Shown: in pieces, positions 15,909-23,911 of the stretch
Layout: each line of letters starts with the position of its first letter
How positions within the stretch are numbered: the stretch's first letter is position 1
Assembly: GCA_001275005.1 (NCBI GenBank)
Contig: JWZX01003287.1
Span: 1-23,911 of the forward strand
Reading direction: 5' to 3'
Length of the DNA: 23,911 bases
Origin: Chrysochromulina tobinii
Lineage: Eukaryota; Haptophyta; Prymnesiales; Chrysochromulinaceae
The notes under the pieces: generated by a model
Told to the model about the DNA's origin: nothing
Database searches by the model: none
Seen by the model: only the letters and a program-made list of their open reading frames with translations
Program-made: the position numbers and the translations under genes

Positions 15909-17300
15909 TCACTCCTCCCACACCCTCGGGCGCGTCACTGGCGCCCAGAGCTTGAAGTCCATCAGCGCGCTCGCGACTGCCTCGCGGGCAGGGCCCGGGA
16001 GCATCTTACCCGTGATCGTCTCGCACGCATAGGCCGCGTACGTTGCATGCGCCGCTGCAGCCGCACGGCAGTCGGCCTCCGCCCACGATGCATGCAGCCG
16101 ACGCAGCGCGCTCGCCGTCTCCCGTCGGCACGCGTTGCGGCTGCGGGCCAGCGCGGCGTTGTCGCGATGACGGCTGCGATGACCAGCGGAAGGCGCGACG
16201 ATTGAAGGGTCTTGTGCGCCATCGAGCACCTGACGACGACTCTCGACGCTCTCGGCACACGGGCAGAGCGTCGAGCAGCGTGCTGCGTCATCGATGTCGA
16301 TGTTCCAGCGACCGCGCGCCACGCCGCGCGAGGTCGCGCCGTACCGGTCGCGCGCGCCGCGGTGGGCACCGAGCGAGAGCATCGAGGTGAGGCCTGCTTC
16401 ACAGCCAAACCACGCAGCCCACGAGAGGGGTGTTGCGCCGTGTTGGGCATCCCGGTCCTCGGTGCGCGCGCCACACCGGAGGAGCAGGCGCGCGAGCCGG
16501 TGCAGCAGCCGGGGCGGCAGCGGCTGCGGAATGTCGTCGTACACGTGCGGATCACACCCCCCCGATGCAACGAAGTGTAGCAGCCGACGGCCCGCCACCT
16601 GAGCGTCGCCCGCCAGCCCCATGGCCAGGAGCAGCTCGAGCGCGCACGCGGCTGCGGCGGGCTCAAGGTTGGCCGCGCTGATCGTCTCGGGCGCGTGCCC
16701 AAGCAGCGAAACGAGCGCCGCGACGGGCACGCGCCAGCCGGTCGCGGCGAGCTGCTCGTTGTCGTGCAACTCCAGCGCGTGCCTGCGGCGGTGCGGTTGC
16801 GCATCGACGAGCTGCTGCGACGTGAGCCGCATCACCCAGTCCGAGGCTGCCCGGCGCACGGCCAGGGTGTATTCTTGCGGCAGCTTGGTGCAATCGGACT
16901 CAACGATGAGCACAAACGGAGGTTGGTCACACTCGTCGTCGTCCGCATCATCCTCGATGTCATCATCGTGGATGTACTCGGCATCGTCCAGTGCCTGTCG
17001 CAACGAAAGTCGACACGAGTGGGCCTGAGAGAGATCGGAAGCATCAATCCTGGGACCACGAGTGGGCCTGAGAGAGATCGGAAGCGTCAATCCTGGGACC
17101 ACGATTGGGCAAATTCGGACGCCACTCACGTCTTCAAGGAGGGCTTCGATGACTTCGCTTTGGCTGACGAGCTCCCCTTCTTCGAGATGGAGGGACACCT
17201 CGAGGTGTTGGCGGATAGTCTCGATGTCAGAGAGGCCGTGCACTTCGAGCACTCTCCGTACGGTGTCGCTGAGAGTCTCGATATCGACTGGCGCCGCCAT
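15909..17300 (-). CDS. DEK_C-like / ankyrin-repeat protein
   Basis: Predicted 463-residue protein. Residues 5-57 (ETLSDTVRRVLEVHGLSDIE through VIEALLED) have the helical pattern of a DEK C-terminal domain, a small module found in chromatin-associated proteins. Residues 108-125 are strongly acidic. Residues 270-335 contain about two ankyrin repeats, with HGATPLSWAAWFGC at 287-300, LGAHRGARDRYGATSRGVARG at 310-330 and the LLLRCGA lead-in at 272-278. The rest is alanine- and arginine-rich. Residues 67-93 come from a 43-bp tandem duplication and may be an intron instead. The ATG at 17300, with A at -3 and G at +4, is preferred to the GTG six bases upstream. The gene diverges from the WDR61 gene across 103 bp. 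The ankyrin call is good; the DEK_C call is moderate. Confidence 0.68.
   Translation of the reverse strand: MAAPVDIETLSDTVRRVLEVHGLSDIETIRQHLEVSLHLEEGELVSQSEVIEALLEDVSGVRICPIVVPGLTLPISLRPTRGPRIDASDLSQAHSCRLSLRQALDDAEYIHDDDIEDDADDDECDQPPFVLIVESDCTKLPQEYTLAVRRAASDWVMRLTSQQLVDAQPHRRRHALELHDNEQLAATGWRVPVAALVSLLGHAPETISAANLEPAAAACALELLLAMGLAGDAQVAGRRLLHFVASGGCDPHVYDDIPQPLPPRLLHRLARLLLRCGARTEDRDAQHGATPLSWAAWFGCEAGLTSMLSLGAHRGARDRYGATSRGVARGRWNIDIDDAARCSTLCPCAESVESRRQVLDGAQDPSIVAPSAGHRSRHRDNAALARSRNACRRETASALRRLHASWAEADCRAAAAAHATYAAYACETITGKMLPGPAREAVASALMDFKLWAPVTRPRVWEE
17015..17110. repeat. 43-bp tandem duplication in the ankyrin gene
   Basis: Units 17015-17057 and 17058-17100 are identical except for one base (A/G), followed by ten bases of a third partial unit with one mismatch. 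The period is not a multiple of three, so the two copies are read in different frames. Confidence 0.92.
17025..17102 (-). other. Possible 78-bp intron within the ankyrin gene
   Basis: On the minus strand the duplicated segment begins with GTGGTCC at 17102 and ends with CTCTCTCAG at 17025. The length is 78 bases, so removing it keeps the frame and joins CPI to AHSCRL. Each repeat unit also carries its own GT...CAG pair 35 bases apart. The frame is open with or without splicing. Confidence 0.4.
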
Positions 17301-17403
17301 GTTCACGAAGGAGGCTTATTCATACTGGATGCTACGCGTGAATGGGCTGATAATGACTGTATTGGAGGCGCCGAGGAACTCGCCCAGGTTTCTTTCATAC
17401 GAA
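17301..17403. promoter_or_regulatory. Divergent intergenic region, probable bidirectional promoter
   Basis: Only 103 bp separate the start codons of the ankyrin gene (minus) and the WDR61/SKI8 homologue (plus), so a shared promoter is likely. No classical core element is obvious. Confidence 0.45.
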
Positions 17404-18315
17404 ATGGCTTACGCGGTACGAGCTGTTGTCGCTGACGCCGCCGACGACGGCCTCTGGTCGGTGGCCTGGTCGCACTCGGGATCCATCGTCGCCGGTTCGT
17501 GCGACGAGACGGTGCGGAGCTTCGTCCTCGTGGGCGAGGGCGAGAAACTCGCTCTCGTGCGCCAGCACGACCTGCGTGGGCACGAGCTTGGGGTCACATC
17601 AGTCACGACGAGCGCAGAGGGTGGTCTCGCGGCCTCGTCGGCGCTAGATTCTCACATTCGTGTGTGGAGCCTCGAACACGGGACCGAGGCGCTCTCTATT
17701 GACGCTGGGCCTGTAGAGGCATGGACCGTCTGCTTCTCTGCTGATGGCAAGCGGATTGCTTCGGGCGCACAGCCAGGGCACGTCAACATGTGGTGCGCGA
17801 CGAGCGGCCAGCGGCTCTTCTCGGTGCCCACGGGCGCCAACAGATTTGTCATGAGCGTCGCGATGGCGCCCGATGGCCGGCACGTCGCGTGTGGCACAGC
17901 CGAGGGCGGCGTGTACGTGCTCGACGTCGAGGCGAAGCTCGTCACGCAGCGCTTTGAAGGGCACTCGGCCAACGTGCGCGCGCTCGCCTTCTCGGCCGAT
18001 GGCGCGCACCTCATCACGGGCGCGGATGATGCGCACGTTAATCTGTACGAGCTTAGCACCGGCTTGCAGGTCGCCTCGATGCCTGGCCACGCGTCGTGGG
18101 TACTGGGGGTGGCCGCCGCGCCCGATGGCAGCGTGATTGCCTCTTGTTCCGCCGACAAGTCGGTGCGTATCTGGGACGTGGGCACGCGCCAATCGCTGCA
18201 GGTGATTGCCGACGCGCACACCGAGCAGGCGTGGGGCGTCGCCTTCGACCCGAACAATCCGAATCGACTCGTGTCCGTCGGCGATGACAAGGCCTTGCGC
18301 CTGTACGAGCGCTGA
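17404..18315 (+). CDS. WDR61: WDR61/SKI8 homologue, WD40 protein
   Basis: Predicted 303-residue protein, close to the usual ~305 residues of WDR61/SKI8. It is a seven-bladed WD40 propeller with family signatures: DDGLWSVAWS near residue 14, GHELGVTSV near 59, ASSALDSHIRVWSLEHG near 77, the characteristic SIDAGPVEAWTVCFS near 98, GHASWVLGVA near 225, SADKSVRIWDVGTRQSLQV near 245, and the terminal VSVGDDKALRLYE. WDR61 serves in the Paf1 transcription-elongation complex and, as SKI8, in the Ski complex that feeds mRNA to the exosome. The ATG at 17404 has A at -3 and G at +4 and aligns with the family N-terminus; the frame stays open upstream, but that extension overlaps the divergent gene. No introns are visible. 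This is the most secure orthology call in the window. Confidence 0.93.
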   Translation: MAYAVRAVVADAADDGLWSVAWSHSGSIVAGSCDETVRSFVLVGEGEKLALVRQHDLRGHELGVTSVTTSAEGGLAASSALDSHIRVWSLEHGTEALSIDAGPVEAWTVCFSADGKRIASGAQPGHVNMWCATSGQRLFSVPTGANRFVMSVAMAPDGRHVACGTAEGGVYVLDVEAKLVTQRFEGHSANVRALAFSADGAHLITGADDAHVNLYELSTGLQVASMPGHASWVLGVAAAPDGSVIASCSADKSVRIWDVGTRQSLQVIADAHTEQAWGVAFDPNNPNRLVSVGDDKALRLYER

Positions 18316-18334
18316 GCCGCTGACACGAGGACCC

Positions 18335-18371
18335 GGGTGCGGGTGGGGGGTGGGATTAGGGTGGGATGGGG
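18335..18371 (+). repeat. G-rich tract with G-quadruplex potential
   Basis: At least five G-runs of three or more are separated by one to three bases, including a telomere-like GGGATTAGGG. It starts 20 bp after the WDR61 stop codon, so it would lie in the 3' untranslated region. Confidence 0.75.
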
Positions 18372-18792
18372 TCCGAATCGCCGGTGTGTTTTTCCACCGG
18401 TGGCGTGTGCTCTTTCGTTGTTCGCTTTTTTACGCAATGCGTCATTGACCTTACATTGACCGACATAAACATTTAATGCTACTATATCATGTAAGGTAAA
18501 GCGCGCGGCGTCATGCGTTGGCAGTGGGGGCTGGGGCCGAGTCGCCAAGTATACGGAATACGCGCGTCAGAACATACGCGGGTTGTACGCGGGCCGGGCG
18601 TCCGGCTCCGGGTCCTCAGCAGTCAGCACATGATACAGTAGATTATTAATATTATGCACATCTTTTAGAACTGTGACCTTTCGCAAAATTTGATTCGCAA
18701 TGAAAAGTACAGTACAAGTACTCAGAGTTACACAGACGGGGGGGGGGCAGACAAAAGGAACCCAGGATGCCGGGTTGCCTCAGTGATGCCTC

Positions 18793-18857
18793 TTGAATTG
18801 ACTTGACTTGACTTGACTTGACTTGACTTGACTTGACTTGTCTTGACTTGTCTTGAC
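18793..18857 (+). repeat. TTGAC pentanucleotide microsatellite, 13 units
   Basis: Thirteen consecutive 5-base units, mostly TTGAC, with one TTGAA at the start and TTGTC variants near the end. It ends 57 bp before the kinase ATG, so it lies in the promoter or 5' untranslated region. Confidence 0.95.
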
Positions 18858-18914
18858 TCATCATGCTGCTGGGGAAAGACGGGCCGAGCGCGAGGCCGAA
18901 CGCGCACCAGGCAG

Positions 18915-21900
18915 ATGTACTCACCGAGATCGGCCGCAAACATCGTGGCGCACATCGAGCAGCAGTACCAGTCCTCGGTCCTCCAACCTCCAAGCTCTCG
19001 CGCGCCTCGCAATCACGCGGCTCTCCTCGACCAACTCGACGCCCAGCTCAATTCCATTATCCGTCTGTGCTCCGTTTGTAAGTCTGCGCCAAACATAGAA
19101 CTGGCCTATCAGGCGACAAGAGTGCTGATGATCGCCGACGAGGTCACGCGCCATGAGGTGCGGACGGCGCGCGACGAGCTCGGCGCCTTGCTGCGGAGCA
19201 GCCGGGCTCTCGAAGGCCGTGTGGCTCTTGAGATCCTCCGCAAGCGTGGGCTGCGCGACGCGGCCACGGTCACCGAGTATGAGTCGTCGGCGCTGCGCTC
19301 GCTCGCTGAAGAGAAGGATGCGGACTCCATGAGCGCCGCCGCAATGCTCGCGGCGTCGGACCACGCGCGTGCCGACCTTGAGCAGCGTCTCGTGGCGTGC
19401 GAGGCGCGCATGCAGCGTGCGGAGCAGGAGCGCGATGCGCTGGCCGTGGAGCTCGAGGCGGCGCGGCACGAGGCGCATGCGCTCATGCAAGAGGCTGCCG
19501 CCTCCGTCGAGGCCGAGGTGCACGCGGCCGCCGCCCTTTTCGAGTCCGAGCAGCGCGTCGCCGCCGCCGTGGCGCATGCTGCGATGTCGGTCGATTCGAT
19601 GGATCGGATGGTGGCGGAGTCTCAGGCGCGACTGGACGAGTCGACGCGCTACTGGGCCGGCATGGTGGCGACCATGGAGGCGGCCCGGGACGTGGCCGAG
19701 GCGCGAGCGGCCGCGGCCGAGAAATTGGCCGCGAAGGTACTCGAAGGTCCGACAGGCGATGGTGGCGCGCAGGCGGCAGCGGCAGCAGCAGCGGCAGCGG
19801 ACGACGCTAAGGAAGACGCACAAAAGCGGAGCGATGCGCAGCTGGCGGCGCTCAAGGCGGAGCACGCCTTAATGGAGAAGCAGCTGCACGCACGCGTGGA
19901 GGAGCTCGTGGAGGCACAGCTGCCCGCACGCTGCCGCGCCGCTCTCGAAGCGTCTTTGCATGCAGCTGAGGAGAGGTTACGGGCGGAAGCGTTCGCTGAA
20001 GCTGGTGCGATGGTGGAGCGCGCACGAGCGGATGCTCGTGCTGAGAGCGAGCTGGCCATGCGAGCTAGCCTTGCGCAGAGTGAGCTTGCATTGGAGAGCG
20101 CGCGCGCGTCCGCTGCCCGGTCCCAGGCTGAGGGCGACGCGCTAAAGGAGCGCATGCAAGCGCTCGAGACGGCGCGACGTCGCGCACAGGAAGAGGCGGA
20201 CGCGATGGCAGCCGAGGCACGCGAGCTGCGGGCAGCCGAGGCGCGGAGGCCCTCGCGTCCGATTCCGTTGCCACCGATGCCGGCGACCGCTGCTCTTGTC
20301 GCAGAGCTTGAGGGCGTGTCTGCGGAGGCGACGAAGCAGAAGGCGCTGGCAGCCTCGCTGCAGCAGCGCGTCTCAGAGCTGGAGGGTGAAGCTGCGGAGG
20401 CGACGAAGCAGAAGGCGCTGGCAGCCTCGCTGCAGCAGCGCGTCACAGAGCTGGAGGGTGTGGAGGCCACCAGCTTTCAGTCGGTCTGGTCGCTGCAGCA
20501 GCGTGTGACGGAGCTTGAGGCCATGGCTGCGGAGGCCTTGACAAAAGAGGCGATGGCCGCCTCGCTTCAGCAGCGTGTGACGGAGCTCGAGGCCTCTCTC
20601 GCTACAGCGAGGCCACACCTGCAACGGGTGGCAGAGCTCGAGGCGGCGGCACGCGTGGCGTCGCTCAACGAGGAGAGATTGCAAGAACGGCTTGCAGAGC
20701 TCGAGTCGGCGGCTGCCGAGGAGCGGGAGGAAGCGGCTTATGCATTGGCCGAGCTGCAGCAACAGGTGGCCAAGCTCGAAGCAGCTCGGCCTCCGCCGCC
20801 TCGGCCGCCGCCGCATCGGCCGCCGCCGCATCGGCCGCCGCCTGCAGTGGAGGCGTCTTCAGAGGCTGCCGCCGCTGCGGTGCTGCGACAACAGGTGGCC
20901 TCGCTGGAGGCGTCTGCAGCGGAGGCGTCCAAAGAGGTTGCCGCCGCTGCGGTGCTGCGACAACAGGTGGCCTCGCTGGAGGCGTCTGCAGCGGAGGCGT
21001 CCAAAGAGGTTGCCGCCGCTGCGGTGCTGCGACAACAGGTGGCCTCGCTGGAGGCGTCTGCAGCGGAGGCGTCCAAAGAGGTTGCCGCCGCTGCGGTGCT
21101 GCGACAACAGGTGGCCTCGCTGGAGGCGTCTGCAGCGGAGGCGTCTAATGAGGTTGTCGCCCTTCGGCAGCGCGGGGCCGAGCTCGAGGTGGCTGGTCAA
21201 GTGACGCATCTCGAGCGGCTTCGACCGAAGCAGCTCGACTCTCTGCAGTCTCTAGGCGACTCATTCTCCTCGTCGTTGGGTTCACTACTCGAGGAGAGCG
21301 CAACCGAGGCTGGGGGCGATGCGGTGGCCATTTCAGACGGCGAGGCGACGCCAGGATGGCTTCGATCGGCTAGGGACTCGTGCTTTCCTATTCCAGATGC
21401 CGTTACTTTCGCGCCTTCCGCGGAGCTCATCGCAGCCGCCGCCCGAGTCGGCGCTTGCGTCCATGCGAATGAAGACTTCGCGGCGGCTGAAGACGAGGCG
21501 CTGCTGGCGGCCACTGAGCTAGCCGTGGAGGAGGCCGGCAGGGGGATGGCTGCCTCGCAGCAGGAGGATGATTCTGTCCTATTGGACGTGCAGCAGGATG
21601 TGCAGCAAGGCCAAGCTGCCGAGAACGCAGTTGCCGGCTCGGAGTCTGGCACGAATGCCGTGTCAATGTTTTCTCTGAAAGAGGATCTGCAGCAGCCCTC
21701 TCAAGCTATGGTCGACCCAGCGGCCGCCCAGCAGTCCTCAGTTGAAGAAGAGGCTATCCAACGGAGACTCCAGCTTCGGCGCCGGAGCGGCGGCTACCTG
21801 GTGGAAGGCGCGGAGGAACAGGTGGAAGAGGAGGAGGAGTCTTTGGGAAAAGCGGAGGAACCTGCGGCTGAGGAGTCTGCGCCAGCCTTTCCGACTGAAC

Positions 21901-22485
21901 AGGAATCCGCAGATGAGCCAGCCGCAGATGAGCCAGCCGCAGATGAGCCAGCCGCTGCGGAGCCAGTCGCTGATGAGCCTGTGTCCGAGTCGCCTGTGTC
22001 AGCGGAGCCGGCGGCAGAGGAGCCGGTGGCTGATGCGACCGTGGCCGCAGATGAGGTTCATCTATCGGCATCCCTTAAGAAGCTCTGCGACACGTCGGCG
22101 ACCGACATATCGACCCTTTACGCCGTGCAGGACCTGCTCGGCGAGGGCCGCTTCTCCAAGGTCTATTCGGTCGTGGATGAGGCGACTGGGCAGGTGCTCG
22201 CGCTCAAGGAGCTCGACATGGGCGCGATCGTTGAGGATGAGGAGGGCCTCGAGATGCTCGAGGCGGAGGTGCTGGCCCTGAAGCGCGCGGGCAATGCACC
22301 GCACATCATCCTGCTGCACAAGGTCGTGGCCTCGCCCGACGCCATCTATCTCGCCATGGACCGCGTGCCAGGCCGCGAGCTCTTCGTTGTGGTGGAGGAG
22401 CGCGGCGCGCTTGAGACCAGCTACGTGCGCCACCTGATGCAGCAGCTGCTCACGGCACTCACGGCGCTCGCTGAGGTCGGCGTTG

Positions 22486-22517
<32 letters not shown>

Positions 22518-23837
22518 GTGAGCGAGGAGGAGACGGAGCGGCCGCACCTGACGCTCATCGACTTTGGGTACGCGGCACTGCTGGGCGGCGGCGACGCACC
22601 CACAGAGCTGACGGGTGTCGCCGGCTCGCCCGAGTACGCGGCGCCCGAGGTGCTCTCGTGGATTGCGGTCGAGGCGGGCGATGCGGGCGAGGAGGAGGGC
22701 GAGCCCTACGACGCTGGTTGCGACGTTTGGAGCGTGGGCGTGACGGCGTATGTGCTGCTGTGCGGTGAGTTGCCCTCCGACTTGCCCGAGGAGGCGACCA
22801 AGGAAGCGCTCATTGAAGCTGCACTCAGCGTCGACCTCTCCTTCCCTCGACTGGAGGGCGATGCGATGGTGAGGCGAGGTGAAGTGATGGGGAAACTGGA
22901 GGGCGAAGCGGCGATGGTGCCGGCGCGTGAGTTTGTGCGCGCGTGCATGACGGTGGATCGCCATGATCGCCCCTCGGCGCTGCAGCTACTCGAGCACCCG
23001 TGGTTTGGGGGCCAAGCCACCACCACACTGTTGGAGGAGGGTGTACGCGTCGACGAGGTGGGCGAGGTGGCGCCGGGTTCTGCCGCAGGGCACCCCGAAG
23101 TGCAGGCAGGAACAAGAGCGGACGCGCCTGTGACGGATGCTCCGGATTCAGAGGACGAGGAGCGGGAGGAGGCGGCTTATGCATTGGCCGAGCTGCAGCA
23201 ACAGGTGGCCAAGCTCGAAGCAGCTCGGCCTCCGCCGACTCGGCCGCCGCCGCCTCGGCCGCCGCCGCCTCGGCCGCCGCCGCCTCGGAAGCTGAGTGCA
23301 GCAGAGGTGTCTTCAGAGGCTCCCGCCGCTACGGTGCTGCGACAACTGGAGCCACCGCCTGCATCGGCGGAGTCTGCGGCGGCGGAGCCAGAGCAAGCTG
23401 CCTCATTGGCCAACGCACCGGCAACTTCTGTGGAAGAAGCTGAGAAGCCTGTTGGAAAAGTGGAGGCGCCTGTGGAAAAGGTGGAGGAGCCTGTGGGAAA
23501 AGCGGAGGAGCCTGTGGGACAGGCGGAGGAGTTCACTCATGCGGTAACCCAGCCGGCAGCCATCAAAGGGTCGAATGGCGAGGAGTTCATGGCTGCCGAT
23601 GCCTCGCCCAGCCTGCCCATGCTCGACGACTCCGCCACTGCCTCGATTGAGTCGCCGGTGAGGGCACCGCCTGCCCTCGTTGACAGTCTCTTCGGGACGC
23701 CAGTGCAGGGAACCCCTCCTCTGGCATCTGAAATGGAGGTGGCTGTCTGCACACCGTCGAGGTTGGTGTCGCCTGCACCTACCCATGCAGTGGCAGAGGC
23801 ACCCGGCCATGAGGCAGCACCAGAGGCAGCGGCAGAG

Positions 23838-23871
<34 letters not shown>

Positions 23872-23911
23872 AGGCTGCTGCCGCGGGCGAAGGCGCAGCC
23901 GCCACCCCACC
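18915..23911 (+). CDS. Coiled-coil protein kinase, C-terminus beyond the window
   Basis: An uninterrupted frame of at least 1,665 residues runs off the window. Residues 60-750 are mostly Ala/Glu/Leu/Gln/Arg-rich coiled coil, with 24-residue repeats at 471-518 and 650-745 and a Pro/Arg spacer near 629-645. Residues 860-1055 are acidic and low-complexity. A Ser/Thr kinase domain spans about 1070-1365: G-loop GEGRFSKV at 1076-1083, ATP-binding Lys1098, helix-C Glu1118, HRDVKPEN with catalytic Asp1194, DFG Asp1216, GSPEYAAPEVL, DVWSVGV and HPWF. All catalytic residues are present, so it should be active. The layout resembles CAMK-like kinases, but no calmodulin or EF-hand site is evident. A second Pro/Arg segment and a low-complexity tail follow. 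The ATG at 18915 is the first after an in-frame TGA at 18834. The coiled coil suggests oligomerisation or a cytoskeletal scaffold role (inferred). No introns are seen. Confidence 0.88.
20325..20468 (+). repeat. Two 72-bp tandem units in the kinase coiled coil
   Basis: Two 72-bp units, nearly identical apart from a few bases at the end, encode 24-residue blocks containing EATKQKALAASLQQRV. The period equals that of the later four-unit array. Confidence 0.88.
20718..20892 (+). repeat. Upstream copy of a segment duplicated around the kinase domain
   Basis: This segment encodes YALAELQQQVAKLEAARPPP followed by a Pro/Arg/His spacer and SSEAAAAAVLRQ. It matches 23157-23346 almost exactly over its first ~80 bp and closely after that. 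The copies differ mainly in the length of the Pro/Arg spacer. Confidence 0.9.
20862..21149 (+). repeat. Four 72-bp tandem units in the kinase coiled coil
   Basis: Four units of exactly 72 bp encode EVAAAAVLRQQVASLEASAA plus four more residues. The units differ by very few bases, so the array is recent or homogenised. The 24-residue period is three heptads plus three residues. Confidence 0.95.
21909..21953 (+). repeat. Three 15-bp tandem units encoding ADEPA
   Basis: Three units of GCAGATGAGCCAGCC lie in the acidic linker just before the kinase domain. Degenerate copies (AAEPV, ADEPV) follow. Confidence 0.9.
23157..23346 (+). repeat. Downstream copy of the segment duplicated around the kinase domain
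   Basis: Copy of 20718-20892 placed after the catalytic domain, in the same frame and orientation. Its Pro/Arg spacer is longer than that of the upstream copy. The following 72-bp array was not copied; only its first partial unit is recognisable. Confidence 0.9.
23841..23870 (+). repeat. CCG trinucleotide run encoding ten prolines
   Basis: Ten consecutive CCG codons lie near the window edge within the low-complexity tail of the kinase protein. Confidence 0.95.

Larger units (their letters stand above)
18316..18914. other. Intergenic region between WDR61 and the kinase, repeat-rich
   Basis: This 599-bp stretch holds the 3' end of the WDR61 gene and the 5' region of the kinase gene. It contains a G-rich tract at 18335-18371, AT-rich patches at about 18450-18500 and 18630-18660, a run of ten G at 18738-18747, and a pentanucleotide microsatellite at 18793-18857. 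No coding sequence with family resemblance is visible. It is the most repeat-rich gap in the window. Confidence 0.55.

Noticed and set aside
17062-17403. N-terminal extension of the WDR61 homologue
   Set aside because: The frame is open, but this part is antisense to the ankyrin gene, shows no WD40 pattern and would exceed the family length; the ATG at 17404 fits.
18921-19865. 314-residue minus-strand open frame
   Set aside because: It is antisense to the kinase coiled coil, Arg/Leu/His-rich, and has no recognisable domain.
20862-21149. CRISPR array
   Set aside because: The units are contiguous 72-bp repeats without spacers inside an open reading frame of a eukaryotic kinase gene.
22062-22964. 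300-residue minus-strand open frame
   Set aside because: It is exactly antisense to the kinase catalytic domain, whose motifs on the plus strand are complete.

Overview
The window reads as nuclear DNA of a GC-rich unicellular eukaryote, most likely a microalga. A haptophyte-like alga is my best guess, but this is inference only. Supporting signs are a WDR61/SKI8 subunit, a coiled-coil protein kinase, a METTL24-type protein and a Mut7-type exonuclease; at least two probable spliceosomal introns (one GT-AG, one GC-AG); no operons or Shine-Dalgarno sites; alanine-, glycine- and proline-rich linkers; and short intergenic gaps with divergent and convergent gene pairs. I see no rRNA, tRNA, transposon, viral gene or CRISPR array.

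Layout from left to right. A minus-strand FkbM-type methyltransferase (273-1268) diverges from a plus-strand SPRY-like protein (1448-2263). The SPRY-like gene is followed by a plus-strand lipase of the staphylococcal/Geobacillus type that carries large membrane-like and low-complexity insertions (2364-4916). Converging on it is a very large minus-strand gene (5224-11264), which appears to encode one polypeptide with a DUF1853 domain, a helical region, a DEDDy 3'-5' exonuclease, a YbaK-like aminoacyl-tRNA editing domain and a Mut7-C domain. Its reading frame breaks twice. Upstream on the same strand is a secreted METTL24-like protein (11562-12392). It diverges from a three-exon gene for an unrecognised surface-type protein (12616-15488). 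That gene converges on a minus-strand DEK_C-like/ankyrin protein (15909-17300), which diverges from a clean WDR61/SKI8 homologue (17404-18315). The window ends inside a long coiled-coil protein kinase gene (18915 to beyond 23911).

The genes do not form one obvious pathway. The giant nuclease and the WDR61/SKI8 homologue both belong to families linked to 3'-5' RNA decay or transcription, but their proximity is weak evidence of cooperation. The most unusual items are the multi-domain nuclease fusion, an intron flanked by a duplicated AGGT-containing segment, a 43-bp tandem duplication that may sit inside a second intron-like segment, and repeat expansion in the kinase, including a segment copied to both sides of the catalytic domain.
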